DNA of 44,614 bases from the NCBI GenBank assembly GCA_011525295.1, contig WTGV01000046.1, positions 1 through 44,614 of the forward strand. The letters are read 5' to 3'. Positions 1 through 9,461 of this stretch are shown here, one piece after another; the stretch's first letter is position 1; each line of letters starts with the position of its first letter. Both the position numbers and the translations under genes were made by a program. Source of the DNA: Pseudomonadales bacterium (lineage in GTDB: Bacteria; Pseudomonadota; Gammaproteobacteria; Pseudomonadales; Azotimanducaceae). The notes under the pieces were generated by a model. That model was not told where the DNA came from, made no database searches, and was given only the letters and a program-made list of their open reading frames with translations.

Positions 1-240
1 TCGATTTCTCCTTTAAATTATCTTAATGACTGTCCCTTTAAACCTACGCAAACCCCTGGGCTAGAAGTTTTTCACCTAGCGTGGAGGTTGAAGAAGTAAG
101 AAGTATCAATATAGCAAAAACATGCCAGTATGGTACCAAAACATTTGCTCTGTGAGTCTTCATGGACGTTTCTCCAATTGTAGTTTAAATTGCTGTAGTC
201 AGAATCAATCTACTACATTCGTTCAAAGTATTATAGGGTA
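1..240. other. Non-coding left edge, no gene seen
   Basis: This AT-rich stretch lies between the window edge and the left end of the insertion sequence. I see no plausible coding frame, RNA gene or strong hairpin in it. Confidence 0.5.
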
Positions 241-266
241 GTGTCTTGCTATGGTAAATAGTTGGA
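241..266 (+). repeat. Left terminal inverted repeat of the IS
   Basis: The first ten bases, GTGTCTTGCT, are an exact inverted copy of 1452-1461. The similarity continues imperfectly inward through a shared TAAATA block. IS3-type elements begin with TG and end with CA, which these ends do. Confidence 0.75.
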
Positions 267-299
267 ATATTCTAAATAGAGAGTCTTCGTAGCTTTTGA

Positions 300-1400
300 T
301 CATGCTGCGAGACGCTCTCCGTTGGTTCTATCCAGTTGTTCTTCGAGTTTCTTTTGGGCGGCTTTCGCCCATCCCTGCCATTGCGGAATGATGATGGTGC
401 GACCTTGTTCATAGACCTCGGCTGGAGTCCACGGATCCGCCTTTTCCGCCGGGCGTAATGCCCAATGCGGCCGCACCTGGTTGTAGCGTTGGCGAAATTC
501 TTCCAGACTCTGTCGAGCATGATTGGGATGCTCATAGATACGAAAGTACACTTCTTCCTTTTTTAAGGTCCCATGAAAGCGCTCTAGTAATCCCAGCTGT
601 TGCGGGGTCCGGTACTGGATGCGCACATGTCGAAATCGATGCCGCAAAACGTCCTGAAATCGCCTTGCCAGAAAGCACGAGCCATTGTCCGTCACCAGGA
701 TCGGTGCGTGTTGCAGTGGACCATGCAACCGCGCCGATTCCTGAATCGCGAGTTCGAGAGCTTGAGACACTGCGGTCGCATTCTGAAACGGTGTCAAGAA
801 ACACGTCAAAAGATAGCGCGAGTAGTAATCAATGACAGACACAATGTACCACCAGCGTCCTTGTGGCAAATGCAGGTAAGTGACGTCCATTTGCCAGAGT
901 TCATTGGGCTTCGTGGGTAACAACTCAAACAGTTGCCGACTCTGATGCAACTCGGCCTGGTGTCGTTCACGTCGTTGCAGCAACCCAAGATCGCGCATGA
1001 TCCGATAGGTTAAGCGATCGCTGAACACCGCACCGAATTCCCGTCGGGCCAAGACCGCCAGGCGCTTGTAGCCCCTGTACCATTACGTGTAACTTGTCGA
1101 AAGACGAGGAAATGCAATTCGGTGTGCGGCCGTGAGCAACCGTTGTAGCCCCTGTGACTATTGATCGCGTTGTGCGACCTCGCGTTCCAAGCGACGATGC
1201 TCGGAATCCGAGCTTTTCCGACCGTCCAAACCCGAAAATCCAGCTTTCAAAAAGGCATCACGCCATTGATACAACGTCGGCTCCGAGATCCCGGCTTCGC
1301 GGGCTAACTCTCCGGCCGTGGCTTCCTTACGCAGGAGCCGCAAGACGAGCTCGCCTCGCTCCGTTGCACTCAGTACAATTCGCTTGCTCATAGTTTTCAC
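300..1400 (-). pseudogene. IS3-family transposase, two in-frame stops
   Basis: One continuous minus-strand frame encodes an N-terminal helix-turn-helix part (1158-1400, 80 residues, IS3 OrfA/HTH_Tnp_1 type with a GISEPTLYQW-like recognition helix) and a C-terminal rve catalytic part (300-1052, 250 residues). In the latter piece the DDE triad is visible as D56 (WQMDVTY), D122 (VTDNGS) and E157 (LLERFHG), with the usual IS3 spacing between the last two. The two parts share the same frame but are separated by a TAG at 1158-1160 and a TAA at 1083-1085. The 24 codons between the stops still read like transposase linker (LLTAAHRIAF). The linker seems short, so an internal deletion is likely as well. 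A 13-base direct repeat (1066-1078 and 1143-1155) brackets the damaged stretch. Transposition by this copy is improbable. Confidence 0.85.
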
Positions 1401-1435
1401 CCCTTGATGATTCTATAGTAAATATGGTGTAATTT

Positions 1436-1461
1436 ATTCCCATATTTAGCGAGCAAGACAC
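1436..1461 (-). repeat. Right terminal inverted repeat of the IS
   Basis: This is the inverted partner of the left end. AGCAAGACAC at 1452-1461 is the exact reverse complement of 241-250, with an imperfect inner extension containing TATTTA. Confidence 0.75.
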
Positions 1462-1923
1462 TCAAAACATTCACAGGAACTAGAAGTAAGTCACGATATA
1501 GTAGATGTCGAAATTTGTCTGGAGGAGGCGGTCACTGAATGAGATTTCAAAATCTAGACTGTATCTAATCGCGAGGACGCCAAAGACTTGGTATGTAAGT
1601 CCCTTTTCCTTCGCTCAATTCACAAAAATTCCGGGCTACGTTTAATCGATTCTGATAGGCTCCAGCAGAGCTGTTTTCTATGAGTTTACTTAAACGCAGA
1701 GAGTCAGCAAGCCCGAAGATACAAGCAGCGGAATCACTGTTTTTTTAAGGTGGTGGCCACAGCTAGCAAGAGAGTTATCAACTCAGTTGCCAAGCCAGTT
1801 AGTTCAAAACTCTTTCGACTACGGTGAAACTCCTGCTTACGTAAAATTCCATTTTCTTAAATTCAGTCATACATCAGCTGATCAGAAGGATGTTTTGATC
1901 AGTTTCTTGTGCACAAAAAACAC
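1462..1923. other. Intergenic region upstream of cobS
   Basis: About 460 bases lie between the IS and cobS. I see no gene. A cobalamin riboswitch would be expected to show a conserved B12 box near its 3' end; I did not find one. Near the end, two TGATCA palindromes (1879-1884 and 1896-1901) could pair as CTGATCA/TGATCAG around an AGAAGGA motif. A promoter is presumably here but I cannot assign it. Confidence 0.4.
1878..1902 (+). promoter_or_regulatory. Stem-loop or twin TGATCA motif before cobS
   Basis: CTGATCA (1878-1884) and TGATCAG (1896-1902) are inverted copies with an 11-base loop that contains a purine-rich AGAAGGA. The element sits just upstream of the cobS start. It could be a protein operator or an RNA hairpin hiding a ribosome binding site. 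It is short enough to arise by chance. Confidence 0.25.
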
Positions 1924-2922
1924 ATGAGCCCTCACGAGTCTGGGTTATGTCCCGACATGAAACCGGACACTACCGTACATATTGAAGAAACCTTTGGCAT
2001 CGACAAAGATGTCGAGGTTCCAGCTTTCAGTGAACGTACCGATTACGTACCTGATCTAGACGAAAATTATCACTTTGATCATGACACCACACTAGCTATT
2101 CTTGCGGGGTTTGCACACAACCGCAGAGTCATGATCCAAGGCTACCACGGTACCGGAAAATCCACACACATTGAACAAGTAGCCGCGCGTCTGAACTGGC
2201 CTTGCGTGCGTGTGAATCTAGATAGTCACATTAGTCGAATTGACCTTGTTGGAAAAGATGCAATTGTCGTAGAAAATGGTTTACAAATCACGACATTCAA
2301 AGAAGGCCTACTACCTTGGGCACTTCAACACCCCACTTGCTTGGTTTTTGACGAATACGATGCCGGACGACCTGATGTAATGTTTGTTATTCAGCGCGTG
2401 CTGGAAGTCGAAGGGAAACTGACCCTACTCGATCAAAATCGCGTGATCACGCCAAATCCTTGGTTCCGTTTGTTCTCGACTACTAATACTGTTGGTCTAG
2501 GCGATACCACAGGCATGTACCACGGTACTCAACAGATTAACCACGGTCAAATGGACCGCTGGAATATTGTGGCAACTTTAAACTATTTGACTCACGAAGT
2601 GGAAGTCGACATAGTCTACCGCAAGGCACGTTCGTGGCAAAAACGACCTGACGGACAACGAGTACTTGCAAACATGGTAAATGTTGCCGACCTCACACGT
2701 AAGGGCTTTATGAATGGCGATGTCTCAGTCGTCATGTCGCCGCGAACTGTGCTCACTTGGGCAGAAAACACAGAGATATTTGATGATTTGGGATTCGCAT
2801 TTCGGGTCACCTTCTTAAACAAATGTGATGAACTCGAGCGCCCAACGATCGCCGAATACTATCAACGGTGCATGGGGGAAGATCTCGGCGACGCGAGTGC
2901 CGAAATTACGCTACGTACTTAG
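1924..2922 (+). CDS. cobS: Aerobic cobaltochelatase AAA+ subunit CobS
   Basis: CobS is the AAA+ ATPase that, with CobT and CobN, inserts cobalt into hydrogenobyrinic acid a,c-diamide in aerobic (late-cobalt) cobalamin synthesis in the cytoplasm. Counting from a GTG at 1909, the Walker A motif GYHGTGKST lies at residues 78-86 and Walker B LVFDEYD at 145-151. The stretch [15 protein letters not shown], the block [18 protein letters not shown], and the run [18 protein letters not shown] are very typical of CobS. I prefer the ATG at 1924 (332 residues) to the upstream GTG. A second ATG at 1957 (MKPDTT) is also possible; none of the three has a clear ribosome binding site. cobT follows after 52 bases on the same strand, so the two are probably co-transcribed. 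Confidence 0.95.
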   Translation: MSPHESGLCPDMKPDTTVHIEETFGIDKDVEVPAFSERTDYVPDLDENYHFDHDTTLAILAGFAHNRRVMIQGYHGTGKSTHIEQVAARLNWPCVRVNLDSHISRIDLVGKDAIVVENGLQITTFKEGLLPWALQHPTCLVFDEYDAGRPDVMFVIQRVLEVEGKLTLLDQNRVITPNPWFRLFSTTNTVGLGDTTGMYHGTQQINHGQMDRWNIVATLNYLTHEVEVDIVYRKARSWQKRPDGQRVLANMVNVADLTRKGFMNGDVSVVMSPRTVLTWAENTEIFDDLGFAFRVTFLNKCDELERPTIAEYYQRCMGEDLGDASAEITLRT

Positions 2923-2974
2923 AGAACAATGCATGCTCGAGTCGCTCTGCTGAGCCATAATACCGGATTGCGGT

Positions 2975-4789
2975 ATGGCTAGTTCCCTTTCCGATAGTCC
3001 GATTGAATCGTTCAAACGAGCGATGACAGCTACCATCCGTGCCCTTGCGGAAAACGACAATCTAGAAGTTGCCTTTTGTAAAGAGAATCCTGAATTACAA
3101 GGTGAAACGGTACGCGTCGTATCTCCTGAACTTGGGTGTTCAGCAGAAGAACTCGATGCGATTCGTGGAATCGGCGACGAGCTAGCGCTTCGTGTTCGAT
3201 TTCATGACGTCCAAGTACATACTCGACACTGCCCGGCTGCGGGACCCGCTCGAGAGTTGTTTCAATGGGTCGAAGATGCCAGAGTCAGTTCGCTCGGCGC
3301 GCTACGTATGGAAGGTGTGGCTCAAAATCTTGACGCTTCATTGGATCAGATATGTCGACAAGCCAACTTTGATCGAATCACTGCGGCAACTGACGCGCCT
3401 CTGGGGGTTGCGGTTGGGTTGATCGTGCGAGAACAGCTTACCGGTCGCGAGCTCCCTCCAGCCGCGGAAAACGTCGCGCGCTTTTGGCGGGAATACGTGC
3501 ACCAACAAGCAGGAGACGCTATTGAAGCATTGTCTCCATGTATCCGTGATCAAGTAACGTTTGCCGAACGTTGCCGCGAAATTCTTAAGGACTTGGGCTT
3601 AGCTACGGAACAGGAGCAGCAGCTGGATACATCGGAGTCCGATCAACAAACCGACACCGAATCGGAGCAAGAAGACGAACAAGACACTTCAGTCGACGAG
3701 TTTATCGCCACCGACAACGAAGAAGGAAGTGATGAAGTAGACGCAAGTTCCGCTCAAGTAGAAACAAGTATCGATGCAGAGGAGTACGAAGACCAAAGTG
3801 ATGCCGAAACAGATGATCTACCACAAACAAACATTGACAAAGCTGGCAACATTAGCCGCGACTTTCAGTACTATCCTTTTACCACGAAGTATGATGAAAT
3901 AGTGAACGCGGCAGATCTGTGCGACTCGGATGAGAGAACCAAACTTCGAGCCACTTTGGACTCTCAACTAGTTCCATTAAAACAAGCTACTGCTAAGTTA
4001 GCAAACCGATTGCAACGTCGATTACTAGCAAAGCAAAATCGCACGTGGGAATACGATCTTGACGAGGGGACTCTTGATGCATCAAGACTCGAACAAGTAA
4101 TCGTTGACCCCATGAATCCATTGGCGTTTAAGCGCGAGAAGGAAATGCAATTCCGCGACACTATCGTATCAATGCTTATCGACAGTTCCGGGTCGATGCG
4201 AGGACGATCAATAGTGACTGCCGCGATCTGTGGCGATATCTTGGGAAGTACCTTAGAGCGATGCGGTGTTAGTGTGGAAATATTGGGTTTTACGACGAGC
4301 GCGTGGCGAGGTGGGCTGTCTCGGGAAGATTGGATCAATGCAGAAAAGCCTGAAAACCCAGGACGATTAAACGACGTCAGACACATTATTTTCAAAGCTG
4401 CCGATATGCCTTGGAGACGTTGCCGAAACAATATGGGCGTCATGATGCGCGAAGAACTTCTCAAAGAGAATATCGATGGTGAAGCGCTCATCTGGGCACA
4501 CAACCGGCTGACGAGCAGACCGGAGCAACGTAAGGTTCTCATGGTTATTTCGGACGGATTGCCGGTCGACAATTCCACGCTGCTTGCGAATCCCAGCAAC
4601 TATTTGGAACAACACTTGAAGTATGCTATCGACATGATTGAAAACCACTCCCTTGTCGAACTTATCGCCATTGGTATAGGACACGACGTAACCAATCATT
4701 ACAGTCGCGCAGTCACTATTAATGAACCAGAACAACTTGCCGGTGCGATGATTGACCAACTCGCTTCTTTGTTTGATGTTCCGCAATAA
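2975..4789 (+). CDS. cobT: Aerobic cobaltochelatase VWA subunit CobT
   Basis: CobT is the VWA-domain partner of CobS and forms the chaperone-like ATPase module of cobaltochelatase. The 604-residue protein has the family layout. An N-terminal CobT domain (about 1-205) is followed by a strongly acidic, low-complexity linker (about 211-285, rich in Asp, Glu, Gln, Ser and Thr) and a C-terminal von Willebrand A domain. The MIDAS motif DSSGSMRG is at residues 403-410, with a later ISDGLPVD-type segment, so metal binding looks intact. The ATG at 2975 lacks an obvious ribosome binding site, but the order cobS-cobT is standard. The catalytic subunit gene cobN is not nearby. The start codon of the following phosphatase lies inside the last codons of cobT. 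Confidence 0.95.
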   Translation: MASSLSDSPIESFKRAMTATIRALAENDNLEVAFCKENPELQGETVRVVSPELGCSAEELDAIRGIGDELALRVRFHDVQVHTRHCPAAGPARELFQWVEDARVSSLGALRMEGVAQNLDASLDQICRQANFDRITAATDAPLGVAVGLIVREQLTGRELPPAAENVARFWREYVHQQAGDAIEALSPCIRDQVTFAERCREILKDLGLATEQEQQLDTSESDQQTDTESEQEDEQDTSVDEFIATDNEEGSDEVDASSAQVETSIDAEEYEDQSDAETDDLPQTNIDKAGNISRDFQYYPFTTKYDEIVNAADLCDSDERTKLRATLDSQLVPLKQATAKLANRLQRRLLAKQNRTWEYDLDEGTLDASRLEQVIVDPMNPLAFKREKEMQFRDTIVSMLIDSSGSMRGRSIVTAAICGDILGSTLERCGVSVEILGFTTSAWRGGLSREDWINAEKPENPGRLNDVRHIIFKAADMPWRRCRNNMGVMMREELLKENIDGEALIWAHNRLTSRPEQRKVLMVISDGLPVDNSTLLANPSNYLEQHLKYAIDMIENHSLVELIAIGIGHDVTNHYSRAVTINEPEQLAGAMIDQLASLFDVPQ

Positions 4790-5860
4790 CGCATCACTCG
4801 TTTTGAGGTCCTTTCAAAAGCTCCTGATATTTCTAGGGTACCTCTGCGTACTCACACCGTACGCGCATGCTGAGACCACCTCAATTGCATTTGCTTCTTG
4901 CATAAACGATGAAGAGCCAGATCATCCGATTTGGGAGGAATTGCTGAAAGCCAATCCAGATGTCACAATATTCATGGGCGACAACGTATATCTAGACTTG
5001 TCACGGATGAAAGAGGACACAATGAAGGAAGAGTTCAACGCAAACTATACCAGACTCGGGGAAATCCCTCAGTTTAAAGCGTTACGCAGATCCAGTCGAA
5101 TCTTGGCTATCTGGGACGATAACGATTACGGACAGCGCGATGGCGATGGCAGTTTCGAACACAAAGAATTTTCAAAGCAAAAATTTATTGAGTTCTGGGA
5201 CATTGAACCCAGTAGTGAACGCGCACAACGCGAGGGCAATTACGATTCTGTTTGGATCGGAGAGGGAGAGCAAAGAATCCACGTGATTTTGTCTGACACT
5301 CGGTATTTCCGGTCTTCCTGGAAACGCGACGCAAGCGCGACCGAGTGCACTTCCGGAAACATCGTTCCTTCGGACGAAGAGGATGCGACCATACTTGGTG
5401 CAGCTCAATGGAGTTGGTTGGAAAAAAACTAAGCGAACCCGCGGTATTGCACATATTCGTGTCTGGGATTCAAGTGATTCCGGAAGAGCATTGCTTTGAG
5501 CGATGGGGTGGTTTTCCGCATGAACGGAATCGATTGTTAGAACTTCTGTCTCAGACGAACGCGCGATCAATCGTCTTGAGTGGTGATCGTCATCTCGCTG
5601 AAGCGTCTCGTTTCCTACCCGAAGACAATCCAAGAATTAATCTCGATTTGATTGAATTCACATCCAGTTCGTTTACTTCCCGCGTCGGTTTTGGCGCAGG
5701 TGAAATTAATCGCTATCGCGTGTCGGAAGAGAACATACGAGTTAACAATTTTGGCTTCTTAATGATGGATTGGGAGACTGGAAACCTTACAGTCGAATTC
5801 CGTGACCAAGAAGGTACCATACTTCAGAGATTCGAATTTGAAGAGGGAGAATTCCTCTAG
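4776..5860 (+). CDS. PhoD-like exported phosphatase, frame broken at A7 run
   Basis: This belongs to the PhoD-like metallophosphatase family: secreted phosphomonoesterases or phosphodiesterases with a binuclear metal site. Upstream-frame motifs are FASC near the N-terminus, [14 protein letters not shown] and [13 protein letters not shown]. The downstream frame supplies the C-terminal [11 protein letters not shown] metal-binding motif and the tail of the domain. The reading frame ends at a TAA (5430-5432) and resumes in the -1 frame immediately, with no missing sequence, giving about 361 residues when joined. The ATG at 4776 gives a clean signal peptide ending AHA before ETTS; a TTG at 4752 is in frame but less likely. 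The start overlaps the end of cobT by 14 bases, so translation may be coupled. It is either a one-base indel or a programmed frameshift; both frames are otherwise open and conserved. Confidence 0.8.
5410..5432 (+). other. Possible -1 frameshift site in the PhoD-like gene
   Basis: The heptamer A AAA AAC (5423-5429) is in the correct phase for -1 tandem slippage of the zero frame (GAA AAA AAC) and is followed directly by TAA (5430-5432). A Shine-Dalgarno-like GGAG lies at 5410-5413, nine bases upstream, similar to the spacing of the stimulator in dnaX-type sites. No convincing downstream hairpin is visible. An A8 sequence would restore the frame, so a homopolymer error or true indel is equally compatible. 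Confidence 0.4.
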
Positions 5861-6113
5861 TCACTGAAGATCCGAACGCATCACTGTGTCAGTAACTCTT
5901 GATGTTTCCACTCTTCCCTTAACCGTCCATTCCGCTTCATCTTGAGGACTTATGCCGCAAGAACATACCCTGACCGCTGTACTAGTAGGATACGAACTAT
6001 AATTTAGGTTGCCTTATAAAAAGTACTAGTCTCGCGATCAACATTTAGAGTCGCATGTCTTTGCGAGATTTCTAGTCATTGACGTTTAACCTTCATTGGG
6101 TTCCCAAAGCGGT

Positions 6114-6566
6114 ATGACAAAACGTTTCCAGCAAGAAGAGTTTACTCCTCCCAAAACCAATTGGTGGTGGTTTTTGTTGACTCTGGTCTTAGTATTGGTT
6201 TTTCTGGGAACGCACATTCTCGTCTTCGTTACAGATGACTGGGTTCCGTTTTGGATTCAGATAACAGTAATTACACTCTTCTCTGTATTCGCAGTATGCA
6301 ACTGTATCTTCTACACCTACCAAGTTAGTACGAATTTAAGTGCCCACGAAGTCTCGTGGCGTACGGCTAGAGTTGTACTCAAACCCTATATTCTGTGGGC
6401 AAGTGTTGCGTTGATGACGCTAAGCTGGGTAGTTGCGTTAATTAACTATAGCTCGTTGTGGTTTTTCATTGCTATTGGAACCACCTTGCTCGTGTTCGTT
6501 ATTGGCTTTTTCAGCCTTCGAAGTCTAGTACGCCAAATAGAATCAACTGAAACGGACATACTTTAA
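6114..6566 (+). CDS. Small four-helix integral membrane protein
   Basis: The 150-residue product shows four hydrophobic segments: roughly WWWFLLTLVLVLVFLGTHIL, then PFWIQITVITLFSVFAVCNC, then the stretch from ILWASVALMTL, and last the LWFFIAIGTTLLVFVIGFF segment. It has short polar ends and no signal peptide. The third and fourth segments are separated by a short INYSS turn. I do not recognise a family. The ATG at 6114 is preferred over an in-frame TTG at 6096. It stands alone on the plus strand after a 253-base gap and is convergent with the TonB receptor operon. Confidence 0.65.
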   Translation: MTKRFQQEEFTPPKTNWWWFLLTLVLVLVFLGTHILVFVTDDWVPFWIQITVITLFSVFAVCNCIFYTYQVSTNLSAHEVSWRTARVVLKPYILWASVALMTLSWVVALINYSSLWFFIAIGTTLLVFVIGFFSLRSLVRQIESTETDIL

Positions 6567-6712
6567 ACTTACTGAATTCAGACTTTCTCACCTGTTGAAA
6601 CTTCCGCTATTTCGGTGAGTCTCAGTGTTCAATAAACCCAGATTTCAGTGGTAAATTCTTAGACTTCACCTCGTTAGAGCGGGCTCAGCCTGATTCTTTA
6701 GCAATCAACAAA

Positions 6713-6748
6713 AAAAGCACACAATCGCTAGCGCGATTGTGTGCTTTT
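6713..6748. terminator. Strong bidirectional intrinsic terminator
   Basis: A perfect 16-base-pair stem (6713-6728 with 6733-6748) with a 4-base TAGC loop has an A-tract on the left and a T-tract on the right. It can therefore terminate in both directions. It lies between the convergent membrane protein gene and the TonB receptor gene (stop at 6774-6776), ending the long opp operon on the minus strand. Confidence 0.9.
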
Positions 6749-6773
6749 GAAGTTCAAGCTTAATTACTTGAGA

Positions 6774-9341
6774 TTATCTTTGCCAGGTAATTCTCCCGTA
6801 GATATATCCGCCGTTGAAACCATAGGGTGATTGCTCACCGTAAAGGAGTCCAGCGATATTTCCGTTAGGGTTCGCTGATGGATACACGTCCGTCATGTTC
6901 TGCATACCACCTGTAATAGTCGTTCCATCATTCAAATGAAAGGAGATTTCAGCGTCCCAAATAGCTACCGCGTCGGGGTAATAGGCAGCATCAGGATCGT
7001 TGGTGGGAGTATCGTAATATTCACCGTAATATCTCAACCTTACCATCGCGTTGATTTGATTCACACGATGATTCCACGTGGCAGTGATTCGTGTCGCAGG
7101 TTGACCGTCTTCAATCTGATTCTTTCGATTGTCAGAAGTAAATTCTGGGTTGAATGAGGACAACTCAACATCATTGAAATTCGCGGCGACCGCGAAGCTA
7201 GATATTCCACCTCCGAATTCAACCTGTGTGGTCGCAACGATATCGATCCCGGAAGTACGCAAGGTTTGCTGATTTGAAAAAAATCTTACACTAGTAAAAC
7301 TGGTCGCATCAGGTACCCCTAATTCAAGCAGAGCTTGAATGTCCGCATCGGTTAACCGGAAGCGACTGGTGAATGCGATACGGTCTTTCACTTCAATGTT
7401 GTACCAATCAACAGTGACATCGATGTCAGCAATAGAACCAGTGATTCCAATAGTCGTATTAACCGATTTCTCGGGCGTTAGTGGCTGAGCACCTTTCTGC
7501 ACGGCAATTGGATTCGTTGGTGGTAAGGTTGCGATGTCTGCTAGTGCTCCCATATTGAATTCTGTGGTTACGTTTCGAAGATTCGCTTGTCCGGCGGTAG
7601 GAACACGAAATCCAGTACTGACAGCACCGCGAATCGCGGTAGTGGGACTGACTTCAATGCGTGCCGCTAATTTACCGTCCAACGTGTCCCCATAGTCTGC
7701 GTAATTTTCATAGCGTAATGCTCCGGCGAGTAGGAAGTTTTCTGACACATCCGATTCTAGATCGACATAGAATGCGGTAGAGTCGACGCTGTTGATCCCT
7801 GCGTCAACAGGTGGGAAACCAGGAAAGCCGTTCGATCCAACTCCAAATCCCTGTGCACGCAAATTTGGATCGATGTGGAAAGAATTGGGCTCTCCATTAC
7901 TGATCCGGAACGCCTCTTGTCGTTGCTCAACCCCCCAGGCAAAATTAACTGTGAGCCCATTGTCTAGTGCTATAGGTTTCGACATATCAAAGTTGAACAC
8001 TCGGTCGGTTTCGGTATATGCGCCTGCTTCGTAATGTGTCGGAATATCGTTTCGCAAACTCAAGAGTTGTGGGTTGATAGTGTTGAATATGTAGAACAAT
8101 GCGTGGCTTCGACCAATAGATGCACTGGCATCGAAATACCATCCATTGTCCATAACACCTCGGATTCCACCAACAATTCCCAAATCGGCCACCTGTCCGC
8201 CAAAATTTGGTGTGAATCCACCCGGGAATTTTTCAATGAGTGAATAACAGTTTGGATCATTTTGAATAGCTGCGAGAGCGTCTGGATCCGCAACATGATC
8301 GACGATCCTTACAACTGGACAATTTCCGGACATGTTTCCAGTTAAATCAGCAACTTTAACAGTTTCAAATCCATCAACGACATCTCCTAGAAAAACTCCT
8401 TCACGCGTATGTGGATGCCTGAAGTAAAAGCCACCAACCACTTCTCTTTCAGCCCAATTCCCAAATGCATATGCTTCATTGTTGTCGCCGACATCAACTC
8501 CTACATTTGCCCAAATCTTAAAGTCATCATAAATATCTGGTGAACCCCAAATCTGAGCCGCCGGTTGGCGCACATGTGTATTTCCTGCATCGATAAGATC
8601 AAGAGCATCGTTACGTTGTGCACTCCGGCTGGTCGCATCTTGTTCTTTCCATTCAGCGGCAAACGTCGCGAATCCGACATCGCTGAGAGGGAACCCAATA
8701 TATGAAGCAACTGAAACCTGAGCTCCATCACCTTCAAAATACTGTCCGGTCTTGATATCAAGTAAAAAACCATCGGAGGCTTCTTTTAGTACGAAATTCA
8801 TAATTCCGGCGATTGCATCCGATCCATATTGAGACGAAGCACCATCTCTTAGTACCTCTACTCGATCTAAAGCAACTGCAGGTATCACTGAAAGGTCTGG
8901 TGCTTGTGCGCCACCGGAAGCCCCAGCTCCAAGAAGCGCGATAACCGCGGCGCGATGACGACGCTTACCATTAACCAGTACTAGAGTAGAGTCGGGCGAT
9001 AGCGAACGCAACACTGCGGGTCGAATAAACGTCGCGGCATCACTGATAGGCTCTAATGAAACGTTATAGGAAGGTACCAAGGCTGCAAGAAGGTCATCCA
9101 TATCGTTACCACCTTGAGCAAGAAATTCATCCGCTTGTAAGACGTCAACGGGTACTGGCGAGTCCGCTGCTGAACGGTCTAATCGCCGCGAACCGACTAC
9201 CTTAACTTCCTCAATTTCGTCGTTTGCGGACACGGTTTGTCCTTGGTCATTTTCCTCCTGTGCAATCAAGACACTAGCGGGTAGCAAAAGCACAGTGAGG
9301 TAAACAAATTTGACAAAAATGTCGGGTATCTTTGTAAACAC
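6774..9341 (-). CDS. TonB-dependent outer-membrane receptor
   Basis: The 855-residue protein has a signal peptide (hydrophobic stretch around residues 12-27), a TonB-box-like segment EEVKVVGSRR, and a plug domain. The plug contains motifs such as LVLVNGKRRHR, a VALDRVEVLRDGASSQYGSDAIAG-like block and FVLKE. A long beta-barrel follows, with typical plug-to-barrel and strand features (GAVSTGFRVPT). This is the ligand-gated outer-membrane import channel driven by TonB/ExbBD. Translation probably starts at the GTG 9339-9341, which has AGGAG six bases upstream. It is the last gene after oppF (119-base gap) and before the strong terminator, so a peptide-like substrate is likely. The barrel ends ITWQR rather than with a terminal aromatic residue, which is unusual. 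Confidence 0.9.
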   Translation of the reverse strand: MFTKIPDIFVKFVYLTVLLLPASVLIAQEENDQGQTVSANDEIEEVKVVGSRRLDRSAADSPVPVDVLQADEFLAQGGNDMDDLLAALVPSYNVSLEPISDAATFIRPAVLRSLSPDSTLVLVNGKRRHRAAVIALLGAGASGGAQAPDLSVIPAVALDRVEVLRDGASSQYGSDAIAGIMNFVLKEASDGFLLDIKTGQYFEGDGAQVSVASYIGFPLSDVGFATFAAEWKEQDATSRSAQRNDALDLIDAGNTHVRQPAAQIWGSPDIYDDFKIWANVGVDVGDNNEAYAFGNWAEREVVGGFYFRHPHTREGVFLGDVVDGFETVKVADLTGNMSGNCPVVRIVDHVADPDALAAIQNDPNCYSLIEKFPGGFTPNFGGQVADLGIVGGIRGVMDNGWYFDASASIGRSHALFYIFNTINPQLLSLRNDIPTHYEAGAYTETDRVFNFDMSKPIALDNGLTVNFAWGVEQRQEAFRISNGEPNSFHIDPNLRAQGFGVGSNGFPGFPPVDAGINSVDSTAFYVDLESDVSENFLLAGALRYENYADYGDTLDGKLAARIEVSPTTAIRGAVSTGFRVPTAGQANLRNVTTEFNMGALADIATLPPTNPIAVQKGAQPLTPEKSVNTTIGITGSIADIDVTVDWYNIEVKDRIAFTSRFRLTDADIQALLELGVPDATSFTSVRFFSNQQTLRTSGIDIVATTQVEFGGGISSFAVAANFNDVELSSFNPEFTSDNRKNQIEDGQPATRITATWNHRVNQINAMVRLRYYGEYYDTPTNDPDAAYYPDAVAIWDAEISFHLNDGTTITGGMQNMTDVYPSANPNGNIAGLLYGEQSPYGFNGGYIYGRITWQR

Positions 9342-9461
9342 AATAACTCCTATGAAAGGTTTGTGGTGATAGGTGAGACGGTGAATTTGTTCACAGCAAA
9401 CGTCCCACCGTTACGTGTGGCTTGTGGAGAAAGAACTCGCACAACCAATTAATTTTACGAA

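Larger units (their letters stand above)
241..1461. mobile_element. Decayed IS3-family insertion sequence
   Basis: The element is about 1.22 kb, bounded by imperfect terminal inverted repeats. The left end reads GTGTCTTGCT followed by TAAATA and GGAATA blocks. The right end, read inward on the other strand, carries the same 10 bases and then the same TAAATA and GGAATA blocks. The ends enclose a transposase reading frame on the minus strand. I found no matching target-site duplication (left flank GGGTA, right flank TCAAA), which fits an old insertion or later rearrangement. The element looks more GC-rich than the surrounding intergenic DNA. It lies upstream of cobS but carries no visible outward promoter. 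IS3 family membership comes from the DDE domain; the subgroup is not assigned. Confidence 0.8.

Noticed and set aside
458-835. Plus-strand 125-residue frame inside the IS
   Set aside because: It overlaps the conserved rve transposase frame on the minus strand and has no recognisable domain; it is an antisense shadow.
1462-1908. Cobalamin riboswitch upstream of cobS
   Set aside because: I looked for the B12 box and paired core typical of this class and found none; only a short palindrome is present.
3964-4599. Minus-strand 211-residue frame
   Set aside because: It lies opposite the intact CobT VWA domain and has no family features.
5172-5633. Minus-strand 153-residue frame
   Set aside because: It lies opposite the PhoD-like gene, whose motifs are conserved on the plus strand.
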